Shown one piece after another: positions 17,872 to 27,520 of a stretch of 64,000 nt of DNA. The position numbers and the translations under genes are program-made. The number at the start of each line of letters is the position of its first letter. Position 1 is the first letter of the stretch. The notes below the pieces were generated by a model. That model was given only the letters and a program-made list of their open reading frames with translations, had not been told where the DNA came from and did not search any database. Source of the stretch: Desulfoluna limicola. GTDB lineage: Bacteria; Desulfobacterota; Desulfobacteria; Desulfobacterales; Desulfolunaceae. Location: contig NZ_AP024488.1 of NCBI RefSeq assembly GCF_021654575.1, forward strand, positions 806,001-870,000, written 5' to 3'.

Positions 17872-18504
17872 TTGACGCAGCGTATCGTTTTTTGTGACTT
17901 TGACGGCACCATCACAGAGCGGGACGGCTTTGTGAGTGTGTGCCGAACCTTTGCCCCGGAGGCCGTGGAGACGTATCTTCCAGGGGTGATGGACGGAAGC
18001 TTCTCCCTTCGGGAGGGGCTGACCAAGATTCTGGAGACCATCCCTTCGGAGCAGTACCCGGCCATGCTGGCCCACTGCGATGATGTTCCCGTGCGGCCGG
18101 GGCTCGAAGCCCTCATTGACTGGCTGGCGGAACGTGGGATCCCCTTTGTGGTGATCTCGGGCGGGCTGAAAGGGCTGGTGCTGAGAAAGCTGGGGCCCCT
18201 TGCCGAGAAGGTTTCGGCGGTTTACGCCCCGGACCTGGACACGGACGGTCCCCTTTTGAAGGTGCTTTCCGAGTATCCGGGTGAGAGGGAACTGCTGGCC
18301 AAGGTGGACGTGATGTCTGCCTACACCTTTGATGAATCCGTGGCCATCGGCGACGGCATCACCGATTACAACATGGCCAAAGAGGCCCACCGTGTCTTTG
18401 CCCGGCGGCAGCTGGCCGAGCACATGGAAGCCCAGGGGCTGCCTTTCCATGCGTGGGAGGATTTTCATGCCATCCGGCAGGCCCTGGAGTCGATTTGGCC
18501 GTAG
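17872..18504 (+). CDS. HAD-family phosphatase, MtnX/SerB-like
   Basis: A 210-residue haloacid-dehalogenase phosphatase. The nucleophile motif FCDFDGTITERDGF near the N-terminus has both catalytic Asp residues, VISGG is motif II, and AIGDGITDYNMAK is the metal-binding motif. The layout with a four-helix cap between motifs I and II is that of phosphoserine phosphatase and of MtnX, the methionine-salvage phosphatase; no other salvage genes are nearby, so the substrate is uncertain. TTG at 17872 is chosen as start because GGAGG at 17862-17866 lies 5 nt ahead. Its position between umuD and umuC is odd. Confidence 0.8.
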   Translation: MTQRIVFCDFDGTITERDGFVSVCRTFAPEAVETYLPGVMDGSFSLREGLTKILETIPSEQYPAMLAHCDDVPVRPGLEALIDWLAERGIPFVVISGGLKGLVLRKLGPLAEKVSAVYAPDLDTDGPLLKVLSEYPGERELLAKVDVMSAYTFDESVAIGDGITDYNMAKEAHRVFARRQLAEHMEAQGLPFHAWEDFHAIRQALESIWP

Positions 18505-18852
18505 GTCTGATTTTGGGCCACCATAGAGGGGCAGAGAGTGTAAAAGAAAAGCTAAAAAGCCTGCCTCCGACGGCGAGGTGAGCCACCTCGAAAGCAGGTC
18601 GCCTCCGAGTTGGGGGCTGCTCACACTTTTTTATAGATCTTATAACTTTGTATTGGTGATGCGTGCGAAACCACATCATGGCAGCGCTTGCAATGACGTT
18701 TATAGCAACGTCTTCTTCAGGCACGGCGTAGCCCGTCAGCGAATGTGATAGGCCTGAGGAACGAAGGCCGGGAGCATTCGTGAACCTGGGGTGCAGGGGA
18801 TTTATCCCCTGCCCGCCGGAGGCATGTTTTTAACTTTTTCTGAGATTTTTCC
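18505..18852. repeat. Two dispersed palindromic repeat units upstream of umuC
   Basis: A short unit at about 18562-18630 has GCCTCCGACGGCGAGGTGAGCCACCTC twice-folded with GCCTCCGAG. A long unit at 18722-18833 has AGCCCGTCAGCGAATGTGA, the centre CCTGAGGAACGAAGG, AGCATTCGTGAACCTGG, the GGGGATTTATCCCC hairpin and CCGCCGGAGGC, ending about 20 bp before umuC. No gene is seen. Confidence 0.8.
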
Positions 18853-20121
18853 ATGTCACGTTTTGCCCTTGTGGACTGCAACAATTTTTACGTCTCCTGT
18901 GAGCGGGTGTTCAACCCGGCCCTGGAGGGGCGGCCGGTGGTGGTCCTTTCCAACAACGACGGGTGCGCCGTGGCCCGGTCCAATGAGGCCAAGGCCCTGG
19001 GCATCACCATGGGGGCACCTGTCTTTACGCTGGAGGCAGAGCTGCGCCGTCACAATGTGGCGGTATACTCTTCCAACTACGCCCTTTACGGGGACATGTC
19101 CCGGCGGGTGATCACCACCCTGGGGCAGATGGTGCCCGATCTCGAGGTCTACTCCATTGACGAGTCCTTTCTGGACCTCACCTCGTTTCGCAAGGCCGAT
19201 GTCCCGGAACTGTGCCGGACCATGGTGGTGACGGTGAAACGAAACACCGGCATACCTGTCTCCGTTGGGGTGGGGCCCACCAAAACCCTGGCCAAGGTGG
19301 CGGCAGGGCTGGCCAAGAAGCACCCCTGTCTCGGCGGGGTGTGTGATGTGACCGATGCGGTGTGGCGGGAGAGGGCCCTTGCTGCAACCGACGTGGGCAA
19401 GGTGTGGGGCGTGGGAAGGCGCTATGAAAGGTTTCTTAAGGTACGGGGCATCAACACCGCCCTGGACCTTACCCGGGCCGATGGGGCCATGATCCAAAAG
19501 CGGATGGGGGTGAACGGCACCCGGCTCCTCAGCGAACTTACCGGGACCCGCTGCTACCCCCTGGAAGCGAACCCGCCTGTGAAAAAAGGGGTGGGCGTCT
19601 CCCGAACCTTCGCATCGGGCATTGAGGAGCAAACGGCCCTTACCGAGGCCCTCTCCACCTACGCTGAGCGGGCTGCTGAAAAACTGCGCAAGGAAGGCCT
19701 GCGGGCGGGCATCATGGAGGTCTATGCCATGAGCAACCGCTTTCATCGGCAAAATTTTTATTACAATACAAAGACGGTGCGGTTTCCCGCCCCCACCTCC
19801 GACGCCTCGGAGCTCATCAAGGGTGCCCTTTCGGCATTTGAGGAGATCTATAAAGAAGACATCCCTTTTAAAAAACTCGGGCTGCACATGCGGGAACTGA
19901 CCCTTGAAAGCCAGGAACAGCGGCTTCTTTTTGATACCGTCGACCGAACCCGTTCCTCGGCCCTCATGAAAGCCGTGGATGCCGTTAACGGCACCATGGG
20001 CAAACGTATCCTGGGTTACGCCTCATCCGGCCTCTCAGACCCTAAAACGTGGCGCACCCGTTTCAACCACAAATCCCCCTCCTACACCACCCGGTGGGAC
20101 GAACTTCTCCGGGTCTCCTGA
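18853..20121 (+). CDS. umuC: UmuC, catalytic subunit of DNA polymerase V (Y-family)
   Basis: Error-prone translesion polymerase of the SOS response. The 422-residue protein opens with [19 protein letters not shown] (palm acidic residue and DinB-type motif), carries [10 protein letters not shown] with the catalytic Asp-Glu pair, an HhH stretch ([11 protein letters not shown]), the little-finger domain and a UmuC-type C-terminal tail ([19 protein letters not shown]). Length equals E. coli UmuC. With UmuD' it would form Pol V. The intervening HAD gene and repeats mean it may have its own promoter. Confidence 0.95.
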   Translation: MSRFALVDCNNFYVSCERVFNPALEGRPVVVLSNNDGCAVARSNEAKALGITMGAPVFTLEAELRRHNVAVYSSNYALYGDMSRRVITTLGQMVPDLEVYSIDESFLDLTSFRKADVPELCRTMVVTVKRNTGIPVSVGVGPTKTLAKVAAGLAKKHPCLGGVCDVTDAVWRERALAATDVGKVWGVGRRYERFLKVRGINTALDLTRADGAMIQKRMGVNGTRLLSELTGTRCYPLEANPPVKKGVGVSRTFASGIEEQTALTEALSTYAERAAEKLRKEGLRAGIMEVYAMSNRFHRQNFYYNTKTVRFPAPTSDASELIKGALSAFEEIYKEDIPFKKLGLHMRELTLESQEQRLLFDTVDRTRSSALMKAVDAVNGTMGKRILGYASSGLSDPKTWRTRFNHKSPSYTTRWDELLRVS

Positions 20122-20748
20122 CGTCTTCGGCCTAACGTGTGCCCCCGGTAGCGAGGTGGGGCCCCATGGCGAATGCATGAAGGGTGCCGCACTGCTGTCA
20201 CTTTCGGGGCATTTGCACGACGGCTGAAACTGGGCAACCGCCACTGCATGAGATGCCTGCGTCAGTTGTGGCTCCGTCCTCATTTACGGGTATTGCCCGG
20301 ACCAGAAACAACACAGAGACGTTTTATTTTTTTGTTTCGCCAGCGGTTGCACCGTCGTGATTGGCAGGTGCTATTTTTTCAGATAAACTGTGGTGTGTCT
20401 CCTGCCCCTTCTCGTTCTCTTGATTTTTTCTCACGATCTTTTCTCACGCTTCTCGACTCCGGTTGGTCGCCCCGATCCGTTGTTCAGCTACCCGGGGTGC
20501 TTTTAATGGGCGAGGCACCCTTCCTTTCTGGGTGTCAAGCGGGCACGGAAACTGGCCGAACGGGCAAAAATAAAGAGGCCCCACCGGCCGGCGTCGGAAA
20601 AATGTCTGCAAAAAACAAACATGGGTTCGTGTTCTCTCAATGAGGCAGAATATGCCCCTGACAACGGTCCTCTTACGATACTCCTGCAGATGTTTGCAGG
20701 TCAGCATGCCGACGTCACCCAATAACATGAATTGCATGAGGGTCGTTT
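20122..20748. other. Intergenic region between umuC and guaC
   Basis: 627 bp with several short open frames that show no family signature. I see no canonical copy of the dispersed repeat. A small inverted repeat, CCTGCA with TGCAGG, lies near 20685-20702, about 45 bp ahead of guaC, and could be part of its leader. Confidence 0.45.
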
Positions 20749-21792
20749 ATGCGTATCGACAACGAAGTAAAACTGGGCTTTAAAGATGTCTTGATCAGGC
20801 CGAAGCGATCAACGCTCAAGAGCCGCTCTCAGGTTGACCTGAACCGCTCCTACCTCTTCAGGCACAGCCAGACCACCTGGTCAGGCATCCCTATTATTGC
20901 CGCCAATATGGACACGGTGGGCACCCTTGCCATGGCAAAAACCCTTGCCGGACACGGCGCTGTTACGGCGCTTCACAAGTACTATTCACCAGAGGAGCTG
21001 AAGAACTTCCTGAAGGGGAAGGACGAGTCGATCTACAACCATATCATGGTGAGTACCGGCACCTCGGAAGTAGATCTGGAGCGCCTGAAGCAGATTGTTC
21101 ATGCGTTACCCCTTATTCAATTTCTCTGCATCGACGTGGCCAACGGATACACCGAAGGTTTTGTAGAGTTTGTCCAGAGGGCGCGGGATCTTTTTCAGGA
21201 CAAGGTCATTACCGCCGGAAACGTGGTCACGGGGGAGATGGTGGAAGAGTTGATTCTCTCAGGGGCCGATATCGTCAAAGTCGGCATAGGCCCCGGTTCC
21301 GTGTGCACCACCCGGGTGAAAACCGGTGTGGGATATCCGCAGCTCTCCGCCATCATCGAGTGCGCGGATGCGGCCCATGGCCTCAAAGGCCTTATCGTGG
21401 CCGATGGCGGGTGCACCAGCGCCGGGGATATCGCCAAGGCCTTTGGCGCAGGCTCAGACTTTACCATGCTGGGCGGAATGCTGGCCGGTCACGATGAATC
21501 CGGAGGAACGGTCATCGACAAGGAAGGAAAGAAGGTGGTGGAGTTCTATGGCATGAGCTCCAGAACCGCCATGGAAAAGCACAGCGGTCGCGTTGCCGAT
21601 TACCGGGCCTGTGAAGGGAAAACCGTTACGGTGCCCTACAGGGGGGCCGTGGACAATACGATTCTGGACATCCTGGGAGGGCTACGTTCCACCTGCACCT
21701 ACGTGGGCGCCGGACAACTCAAGGAGCTCTCAAAACGAACCACCTTTATAAGGGTCATGGAGCAGCACAACCTCACCTTCGGCGAGGAATAA
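20749..21792 (+). CDS. guaC: GMP reductase
   Basis: NADPH-dependent conversion of GMP to IMP in purine salvage. The 347-residue product matches GuaC from the first residues ([24 protein letters not shown]) and lacks the CBS pair found in IMP dehydrogenase. The catalytic loop is [11 protein letters not shown] with Cys186, the same number as in the E. coli enzyme, and the flap region [11 protein letters not shown] is present. Monocistronic, with large gaps on both sides. Confidence 0.95.
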   Translation: MRIDNEVKLGFKDVLIRPKRSTLKSRSQVDLNRSYLFRHSQTTWSGIPIIAANMDTVGTLAMAKTLAGHGAVTALHKYYSPEELKNFLKGKDESIYNHIMVSTGTSEVDLERLKQIVHALPLIQFLCIDVANGYTEGFVEFVQRARDLFQDKVITAGNVVTGEMVEELILSGADIVKVGIGPGSVCTTRVKTGVGYPQLSAIIECADAAHGLKGLIVADGGCTSAGDIAKAFGAGSDFTMLGGMLAGHDESGGTVIDKEGKKVVEFYGMSSRTAMEKHSGRVADYRACEGKTVTVPYRGAVDNTILDILGGLRSTCTYVGAGQLKELSKRTTFIRVMEQHNLTFGEE

Positions 21793-22311
21793 TAAGGGGT
21801 CGAAGGCCGAGGCCTCAAAGCCGCAGACGGAGCATTGCGGCACCCTGAGCCAGGCATCCCTGGAAAAGGAAAACAAAGACCAGGCCCCTGTATCCATTGC
21901 GCGGAATGATGCCCGGCAGGGATGCTGGAGACGGCTTTGAACTGAACTACGGCAAAGGAAGGCCAACCTGTTTGGGCTCGGGCTGTCAGCCAGTGCGAAA
22001 GAAATTCTGCCAAGCCTGGCACCCGCGCTTCACAACTCTTCAAGTCTCTTTTTTAACCAGCCATCCAATATCTCAATATCTTTTCCATGATACATAAGAA
22101 TAACCAATTTGACACTGTGGTGAAATACCTATTAGAGGTTGTAGCTTTGGGCTTGAACCTGATTGGTGAATAATTGGCGGCAGTGTTTTTCCTTACATCC
22201 GGTGGGTGTCAGCCACCCGGAGGACAGACAGGGGGACGGGTGTAACGAAGCCTCTTTGGCTGCCGTTCCCGGCTGCCGGAGGCATGCTTTGAATTCAGGA
22301 GGAGATGAAAC
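21793..22311. other. Intergenic region between guaC and the ABC importer
   Basis: 519 bp with no convincing gene. Near 22198-22225 a small hairpin GGTGGGTGTCAGCCACC is followed by CGGAGG, and GGCTGCCGGAGGCATG precedes the binding-protein gene, which are worn pieces of the dispersed repeat. The promoter of the ABC operon presumably lies here. Confidence 0.5.
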
Positions 22312-23346
22312 ATGATGTGTAAACGCTGTTTGCTTTTTGTGATGGTGGCCATGCTGGGGGTGGCAGGGGTGTCTGGTGCCGCCGCGGCGAAGCTGGAAAA
22401 GAAGGTGGTTGTGTATTCCACGCATGGGGAATCCATGCTGGAGCTGGTGGCCGATGAGTTTGAGAAGGAGACCGGCGTCAAGGTCGATTTCATTAACCTG
22501 AAAGGGCAGCTCGCGGACAGGGTGCGGGCGGAAAAGGTCAACCCCCAGTCCGACGTGATGTACGGGGCGCCTTCGTCCGTGTATCTGGAATTGAAGGGGG
22601 AAGACCTCTTTGCCCCGTTTTTTCCTTCCTGGGCGGGATCGATCAGTCCGCTCTTCAAAGATGCGGAAGGGTACTGGTTCGGCACCATTCAAACACCGGT
22701 GATGATGTTTTACAACAGCGATATGATGAGCCGGGAAACGGCCCCCAAGGATTGGAGCGACCTTGCCGATCCGAAATACAGGGGCCAGCTTGTCTTCCGA
22801 AACGCCCTCTCATCCTCGGCACGGGCAACCTATGCCTCTCTGTTGCAGCAGTTTGAAAAACAGGGGCAGCTGGACAGCGGCTGGGATTACCTGAAAGCGG
22901 TGGACGCCAACACAAAACGGTATTACGGAAGCGGTTCTCTCCAATTCCAGGCCGTGGGCAGAAAAGAGGCCCCGGTAAGCTTTGCCGTGCTCAACTCCGT
23001 CATCGACAACAAAATCAAAAACCACATGCCCCTTGAAATCATTGATGCCCAAAGTGGCTCCCCCGTGATTACAGACGGCATCGCCCTTATCAAAGGCGGC
23101 AAACACCCCAACGCCGGTAGGGCCTTTGTCGAGTTTGCCGGAAGTCCCAGGATCCAGGCCCTCCTTGCCAACAAATTCAACAGACTTCCCACTCACCCCG
23201 ATGCCATTGCCGACTCTCCCGGCTGGATGGCCGAAACCCAGTTCAAAGTCATGGACGTGGATTGGGGCGCACTCTCTTCCAAACAGTCTCAGTGGATGCA
23301 GACATGGGACTCAGAGGTGAAGGACTCCGGGAAGGATAAGAAGTAG
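22312..23346 (+). CDS. ABC importer periplasmic binding protein, ferric-iron/aminophosphonate type
   Basis: Family 1 extracellular solute-binding protein of 344 residues with a signal peptide (LLFVMVAMLGVAGVSGAAAA). The mature start KKVVVYSTHGESMLELVADEFEKETGVKV and the tandem tyrosines Tyr204/Tyr205 (KRYYGSG) are as in FbpA/FutA-type iron-binding proteins; 2-aminoethylphosphonate binders share the same architecture, so the ligand is not fixed. AGGAGG at 22297-22302 supports the start. The ATPase and permease follow after 475 bp of repeat DNA, an unusually long interruption for such an operon. Confidence 0.8.
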   Translation: MMCKRCLLFVMVAMLGVAGVSGAAAAKLEKKVVVYSTHGESMLELVADEFEKETGVKVDFINLKGQLADRVRAEKVNPQSDVMYGAPSSVYLELKGEDLFAPFFPSWAGSISPLFKDAEGYWFGTIQTPVMMFYNSDMMSRETAPKDWSDLADPKYRGQLVFRNALSSSARATYASLLQQFEKQGQLDSGWDYLKAVDANTKRYYGSGSLQFQAVGRKEAPVSFAVLNSVIDNKIKNHMPLEIIDAQSGSPVITDGIALIKGGKHPNAGRAFVEFAGSPRIQALLANKFNRLPTHPDAIADSPGWMAETQFKVMDVDWGALSSKQSQWMQTWDSEVKDSGKDKK

Positions 23347-23360
23347 GTAACTTCAGAGTT

Positions 23361-23617
23361 GATAACTATTCAGCTATGCCTCCGGCGGGTCGCTTTTTGA
23401 AAAAAGCTCCGCAAAAACTTTCCGGTTGTGGTTCCCTTTTCCCTTAGCCCCTGAGGGGCTAAGGGAAAAGGGAACCACAGATTCGTTAAGCCCCAACTGT
23501 ATGGATAGCGGACATCGGCGATGTAATCGAAACTGCGCTCAAAACCTGTTTGTCAAACTTTTCAAAAGTTTGGCCCCCGGCAGGGCCGCCGGAGGCAATA
23601 TTGGGCTGAATAGTTAC
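23361..23617. repeat. Complete composite palindromic element with 25-bp perfect hairpin
   Basis: Bounded by GATAACTATTCAGCTA on the left and GGGCTGAATAGTTAC on the right. Inside are GCCTCCGGCGGGTCGCTTTTTG, a perfect hairpin with 25-nt arms at 23427-23451 and 23455-23479 and a 3-nt loop TGA, then AACCTGTTTGTCAAAC, the palindrome AAACTTTTCAAAAGTTT and GGCCCCCGGCAGGGCCGCCGGAGGC. This is the clearest copy of the type with the AGCCCC/GGGGCT hairpin. No flanking duplication was found. Confidence 0.85.
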
Positions 23618-23762
23618 AAAAAAAGTTTAATAAACAGGTCTCAAAAAGCCGTCCTTATATGATTTCTGCTTTAAGGACGAATGTGATTTGACCCGAGGAA
23701 CGAGGGGCAAAGCGCGCCCGTACCCTGCTTTCAAGGTGGCCCCACCTTGTCGCCGGAGGCTG
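23618..23762. repeat. Second repeat unit ahead of the ABC ATPase gene
   Basis: Directly follows the previous element: TTTAATAAACAGGTC, a hairpin with the centre CCCGAGGAACGAGGGG, then CTTTCAAGGTGGCCCCACCTT and TCGCCGGAGGC. No outer GTAAC end on the right. Confidence 0.75.
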
Positions 23763-23821
23763 CTTTTGTCATGCACCTTTGACCCTGGAGAACTTGTTTT
23801 TAAGGTGGTGGGAGGACGTTT

Positions 23822-24868
23822 ATGGGGGCTCTCGTTTTAACGGGTGTGGAGAAGAAATTTGATGGGGCTGTTGCGTGTTCCGGGATTGATCTGGCCATTG
23901 ATGAGGGGGAATTTTTCACGTTTCTGGGGCCGTCGGGGTGTGGCAAGACGACGATTTTACGGTTGATCGCCGGGTTCCTCACGCCGGGGAAGGGCTCGAT
24001 TTATTTGGGGGAAAGGGAGATCACCCACCTGGAGGCTGAGAAACGGGGGGTGGGCATGGTGTTTCAAAACTATGCGCTCTTTCCCTTTTTGACGGTGTAC
24101 GAAAACATTGCTTATGGCCTGAAGCTCCAGAAAAGACCGGGCAGGGAGGTCCGGTCGACGGTCGGGCGGTACATGGAGATGGTGGGGCTGAGCGGCTTTG
24201 AAAAACGCGGCATTTCTGAGTTGTCCGGGGGAGAGCAGCAGAGGGTGGCGTTGGCGCGATCCCTGGTCACAGAGCCCCGGGTGCTTTTGCTTGATGAGCC
24301 GTTGTCAAACCTGGACGCACGGCTTCGAGACAAAATGAGGCTGGAGATCAAGTCGCTTCAGAAGACCCTGGGCATCACGACCATTTTTGTCACCCACGAC
24401 CAGACCGAGGCCTTGACCCTGTCGGATCGCATCGCTGTCTTTGACAAGGGCCGCTGTGAACAGGTGGGGACGCCTCAGGAGCTTTACTCCCACCCGGCAA
24501 ATGCCTTTGTGGCGGGATTCCTTGGGGACACCAACCTCTTCGAGGCCGCAGTTGAACATGGGATGGCTCACCTCTCCAGCGGCATAGCCCTTCGCCTGCC
24601 CCCCCCATGCAAGCGGGGCCGATTTGTTTCTGTTCGGCCCCAGGACATCTCCTTGGCGATGACAGACCCGGGAGGTCCGAATACATTCAAGGGAACGCTG
24701 GAAGAGACACAGATGAACGGGGCGTGGGTGGAGCATGTCGTGGCTGTGAAGGGGCTCATTTTTCGGGCAATCTCCCTGAACACAATGGAACATCGCCTCG
24801 GCCTCAATCCTGGGGATGACCTTTTCCTGTCGATCCCTGAGCGCGGGATCACCCTTCTCGACAGGTAG
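23822..24868 (+). CDS. ABC importer ATPase, FbpC/PotA-like
   Basis: ATPase of the importer whose binding protein is upstream (348 residues). Walker A GPSGCGKTT, Q-loop VFQNYALFP, signature LSGGEQQRVALARSL, Walker B VLLLDEPLSNLDARLRD and the H-loop IFVTHDQTEA are intact, and a C-terminal TOBE-like regulatory domain follows (about residues 240-345). This class serves iron, spermidine, sulfate or aminophosphonate importers. GGAGG sits 7 nt ahead of the ATG. The permease gene starts 76 bp further on. Confidence 0.9.
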   Translation: MGALVLTGVEKKFDGAVACSGIDLAIDEGEFFTFLGPSGCGKTTILRLIAGFLTPGKGSIYLGEREITHLEAEKRGVGMVFQNYALFPFLTVYENIAYGLKLQKRPGREVRSTVGRYMEMVGLSGFEKRGISELSGGEQQRVALARSLVTEPRVLLLDEPLSNLDARLRDKMRLEIKSLQKTLGITTIFVTHDQTEALTLSDRIAVFDKGRCEQVGTPQELYSHPANAFVAGFLGDTNLFEAAVEHGMAHLSSGIALRLPPPCKRGRFVSVRPQDISLAMTDPGGPNTFKGTLEETQMNGAWVEHVVAVKGLIFRAISLNTMEHRLGLNPGDDLFLSIPERGITLLDR

Positions 24869-24944
24869 CAACCAGGGTGAAAAAGCAACGGTTGTTTTGA
24901 CCGGTTTATGCCCGCCGCAGGGCATCCAGCTTGAAAGGTATCTG

Positions 24945-26618
24945 ATGCGTGGTGTTCAGGTGAACGGGCGAACTGTCGTCTCCATGGCCGGTGTTGCGAC
25001 ACTGCTCTGGTTTCTTGTGGGGTATATCCTTTACCCGGCTCTGAAAACCGTGGCGGTTAGTTTCACGGATGAGGGTGTTTTTTCAGTTTCCCACTATGTG
25101 GCGCTGCTTGCCTCCCGAAGCGGGTTGACCGCGCTGACAAATTCCATTGTACTGGGGGGCTTGACGGTTCTGGTCTGCGGTGTCATCGGGACGCTTCTCG
25201 CCTTTTTCGTCCATTATTTGGAGTTCCCGTGGAAGCGGTTGGTGGACAAGTTGTTGCTGCTGCCGGTAATGCTTCCCGGGATCATCATTGTCTTTTCGTT
25301 TGTCCAACTCTACGGGGAGAGCGGGTTGGTGACGAAAACCCTTGAATGGGGGTTGGGGCTGGATCGGGCTCCTTATGATTTTTCCGGGTTGCCGGGGATC
25401 CTGTTTGTCCATGCCTACACCCAGTATGTCTATTTTTACATCGGCGTCTCCATCGCCATCCGGCATATCGATGCCTCTGTCATCGAAAGCGCCCGCAATT
25501 TAGGGGCCTCACGGGTGAAGGTCTTCACCTCGGTGATCTGGCCCTTCCTCACCCCTGCGTTGGTTACCGCCAGTGCCGTCACCTTTATGACCGGTATCGG
25601 CTCCTTTACCGCCCCGATGATTATCGGCGGCAGCTACAAGGTCCTGACAACCCAGATTCTGCTGGCCAAGGCAAACAACTTCATGGATGTGGCGGCCACG
25701 CAGGTGGTGATCCTGACCACCATCTCCCTGCTTGTTTTTGTTGTCCTCAGGCGGTATGAAAACAAAAAGCAGTTCCATGCCTCGGTGAAGGGGGTGCCCA
25801 TTCAGCCCATCCGGGTTGAGCATCGCGGATGGCGAGGGGTGATAATTGTTGCCTTTTCCGCTTTGCTGGTTATGGTTCTGCTTCCCGTCATTACGATTGT
25901 GCTGCTCTCCTTTGTGAAATCGGGTTCCTGGATGGTGAGCATCTACCCTCGGGAATTCTCTTTTGAAAATTACGCGGCCATTTTTACGAAGCGGCGGACC
26001 CTCGCGCCATTTCTCAATAGCGTTGTCATGTCCCTCACGGCATCTGTGATGTGCCTGATCATCGCGGTTCCCTCGTCTTATCTCATTGAGAAGACAAGGT
26101 CCCGAGTGAGGGGGCTTGTGGACATTCTGGTGATATTGCCCTGGGCCATGCCGGCAAGCGCCATTGCCATCAACATCATCAATGCCACCAATGTGCCCAC
26201 CCCGTTCTCGTTCAACAAGGTGCTCGTGGGAACCTGGATTCTGTTGCCCCTTGGGTATTTTATCCGTTCCCTGCCCATCATGGTTAAGACGACCCATCTC
26301 TCGTTTCAGAATTTGAACGACACCTACATCGAGGCATCCAAAAGCCTCGGGGCCTCCCGCCTCCAGACCTTTGGGCGGGTGATCCTCCCCATGCTCTCCC
26401 CGGGCCTGCTTGCGGGCTTTCTCCTGGTTTTTGTCCGGAGCGTCGGGGAGTACACCATCTCAGCCTTTCTTTACACCGCGTCCAACAAGCCGGTCTCCAT
26501 CGCCATGGTAAACGGGATTTTTGAGTACAACATCGGTCTGGCCATGGCTTACGGGGCGTTGCTCATTGTGCTAACCGCCACCTTGAGCCATGTCATCAGC
26601 CGATTGACGGCCAGGTGA
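24945..26618 (+). CDS. ABC importer permease, two fused membrane domains (FbpB-like)
   Basis: A 557-residue permease with about twelve membrane segments and two copies of the binding-protein-dependent permease domain. Each half has its EAA loop: VIESARNLGASRVKVFTSVIWPFLTPAL in the first and YIEASKSLGASRLQTFGRVILPMLSPGL in the second. Such fused permeases are typical of ferric-iron and aminophosphonate importers. The ATG at 24945 is chosen since the first hydrophobic helix follows soon after and AAAGG precedes it; the longer frame back to 24816 overlaps the ATPase gene. Confidence 0.9.
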   Translation: MRGVQVNGRTVVSMAGVATLLWFLVGYILYPALKTVAVSFTDEGVFSVSHYVALLASRSGLTALTNSIVLGGLTVLVCGVIGTLLAFFVHYLEFPWKRLVDKLLLLPVMLPGIIIVFSFVQLYGESGLVTKTLEWGLGLDRAPYDFSGLPGILFVHAYTQYVYFYIGVSIAIRHIDASVIESARNLGASRVKVFTSVIWPFLTPALVTASAVTFMTGIGSFTAPMIIGGSYKVLTTQILLAKANNFMDVAATQVVILTTISLLVFVVLRRYENKKQFHASVKGVPIQPIRVEHRGWRGVIIVAFSALLVMVLLPVITIVLLSFVKSGSWMVSIYPREFSFENYAAIFTKRRTLAPFLNSVVMSLTASVMCLIIAVPSSYLIEKTRSRVRGLVDILVILPWAMPASAIAINIINATNVPTPFSFNKVLVGTWILLPLGYFIRSLPIMVKTTHLSFQNLNDTYIEASKSLGASRLQTFGRVILPMLSPGLLAGFLLVFVRSVGEYTISAFLYTASNKPVSIAMVNGIFEYNIGLAMAYGALLIVLTATLSHVISRLTAR

Positions 26619-26624
26619 GGCGTT

Positions 26625-26697
26625 GTTTTTAGGTGACCGTTCAGCTTGTGCCTCCGGCGACCCTGCCGGAGGCATAGCTGAACCGTCACGTTTTCAG
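26625..26697. mobile_element. 57-bp minimal palindromic element with 8-bp flanking duplication (7/8)
   Basis: The element at 26633-26689 is a compact palindrome: GTGACCGTTCAGCT, GCCTCCGGC, a 6-nt loop, GCCGGAGGC, AGCTGAACCGTCAC. It is flanked by GTTTTTAG (26625-26632) and GTTTTCAG (26690-26697), which differ at one position. It consists of just the outer ends plus cap, so it looks like the smallest mobile form of the dispersed repeat. It lies just after the permease gene and may also serve as its terminator. Confidence 0.75.
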
Positions 26698-26956
26698 AGG
26701 CTTCTCAGCCCATTGGCAACCGGGTTCACCCACCGCGCCTGCCTCTGTTTTGTGTGACGTTTCTTCGAACCAACCGGCTTGTTCTTCCCGAAAAAATTCG
26801 CTATCGTCAATTTTCCTGGATCGCCTGCCTTGAGAGTGTGACTGTGGTCATAGGGGCGATGCTTTGTTTCATGCAATGGAAGAGCTCTGTCGAAATGTTT
26901 GCCGGCGGAGTGCGGCGGCTTGTTCATGGACTATTCGGGTCAGGGAGGTTGGTGGA

Positions 26957-27520
26957 ATGACGCTGCGGTTGATTGCGGTCTGTTGTCTTCTTTTTTGTGC
27001 GGGGTGTGCGCCCATGGTGGTGGGAGCCGGTGCCACAGGTGCCTACAAAAGCGCGTCGGATGAGCGAACCCTCGGAAACCAGGTGGATGATGCCACACTG
27101 ACGGCACGGGTCAATTCCGCCCTTGTGGAATCCCGCGATGTTCCCGTGCTCTCCATCGATGTGGACACCCTGGAAGGGGTGGTGACCTTAACCGGGATTG
27201 TTGCAAACAAAGGTGTCTCCATCAATGTCGAGAAGGTCGTAAGCGGGGTCAAAGGCGTCCGCGGTGTGAAAAACCTGCTCCAGGTGGGGGAAAGCAGCTT
27301 CGGCCAGAAGGTGGATGACAAGGTGCTGGGCCTCAAGGTCAAGGCCGAACTCATCGCCGCCAAGGAGATCTACTCCCTGAATATCGATGTGGATGTCAAC
27401 AACGGCGTGGTGACCCTCTCCGGTGTGGTGGAGAGTAACGAGATACGCGATGAAGCCATCCGGAGGGCCGACAGCCTTGTGGGCGTTGAACGTGTTGTGG
27501 ACAACCTGGTGGTTCGATAG
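26957..27520 (+). CDS. BON-domain lipoprotein
   Basis: A 187-residue lipoprotein with a type II signal (LIAVCCLLFCAGC, lipidated Cys near residue 16) and two BON domains (about residues 45-110 and 115-185), each with the pattern LDVDTLEGVVTLTGIV or IDVDVNNGVVTLSGVV. This is the architecture of DolP/YraP, an outer-membrane lipoprotein that binds anionic phospholipid and supports envelope integrity. The ATG at 26957 is preceded by AGGGAGG at 26942-26948; the longer open frame has no signal peptide. A terminator follows at 27674. Confidence 0.9.
   Translation: MTLRLIAVCCLLFCAGCAPMVVGAGATGAYKSASDERTLGNQVDDATLTARVNSALVESRDVPVLSIDVDTLEGVVTLTGIVANKGVSINVEKVVSGVKGVRGVKNLLQVGESSFGQKVDDKVLGLKVKAELIAAKEIYSLNIDVDVNNGVVTLSGVVESNEIRDEAIRRADSLVGVERVVDNLVVR

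Noticed and set aside
20682..20702. Riboswitch upstream of guaC
   Set aside because: Only a 6-bp inverted repeat is visible; I could not find the purine-riboswitch core or any other known aptamer pattern.
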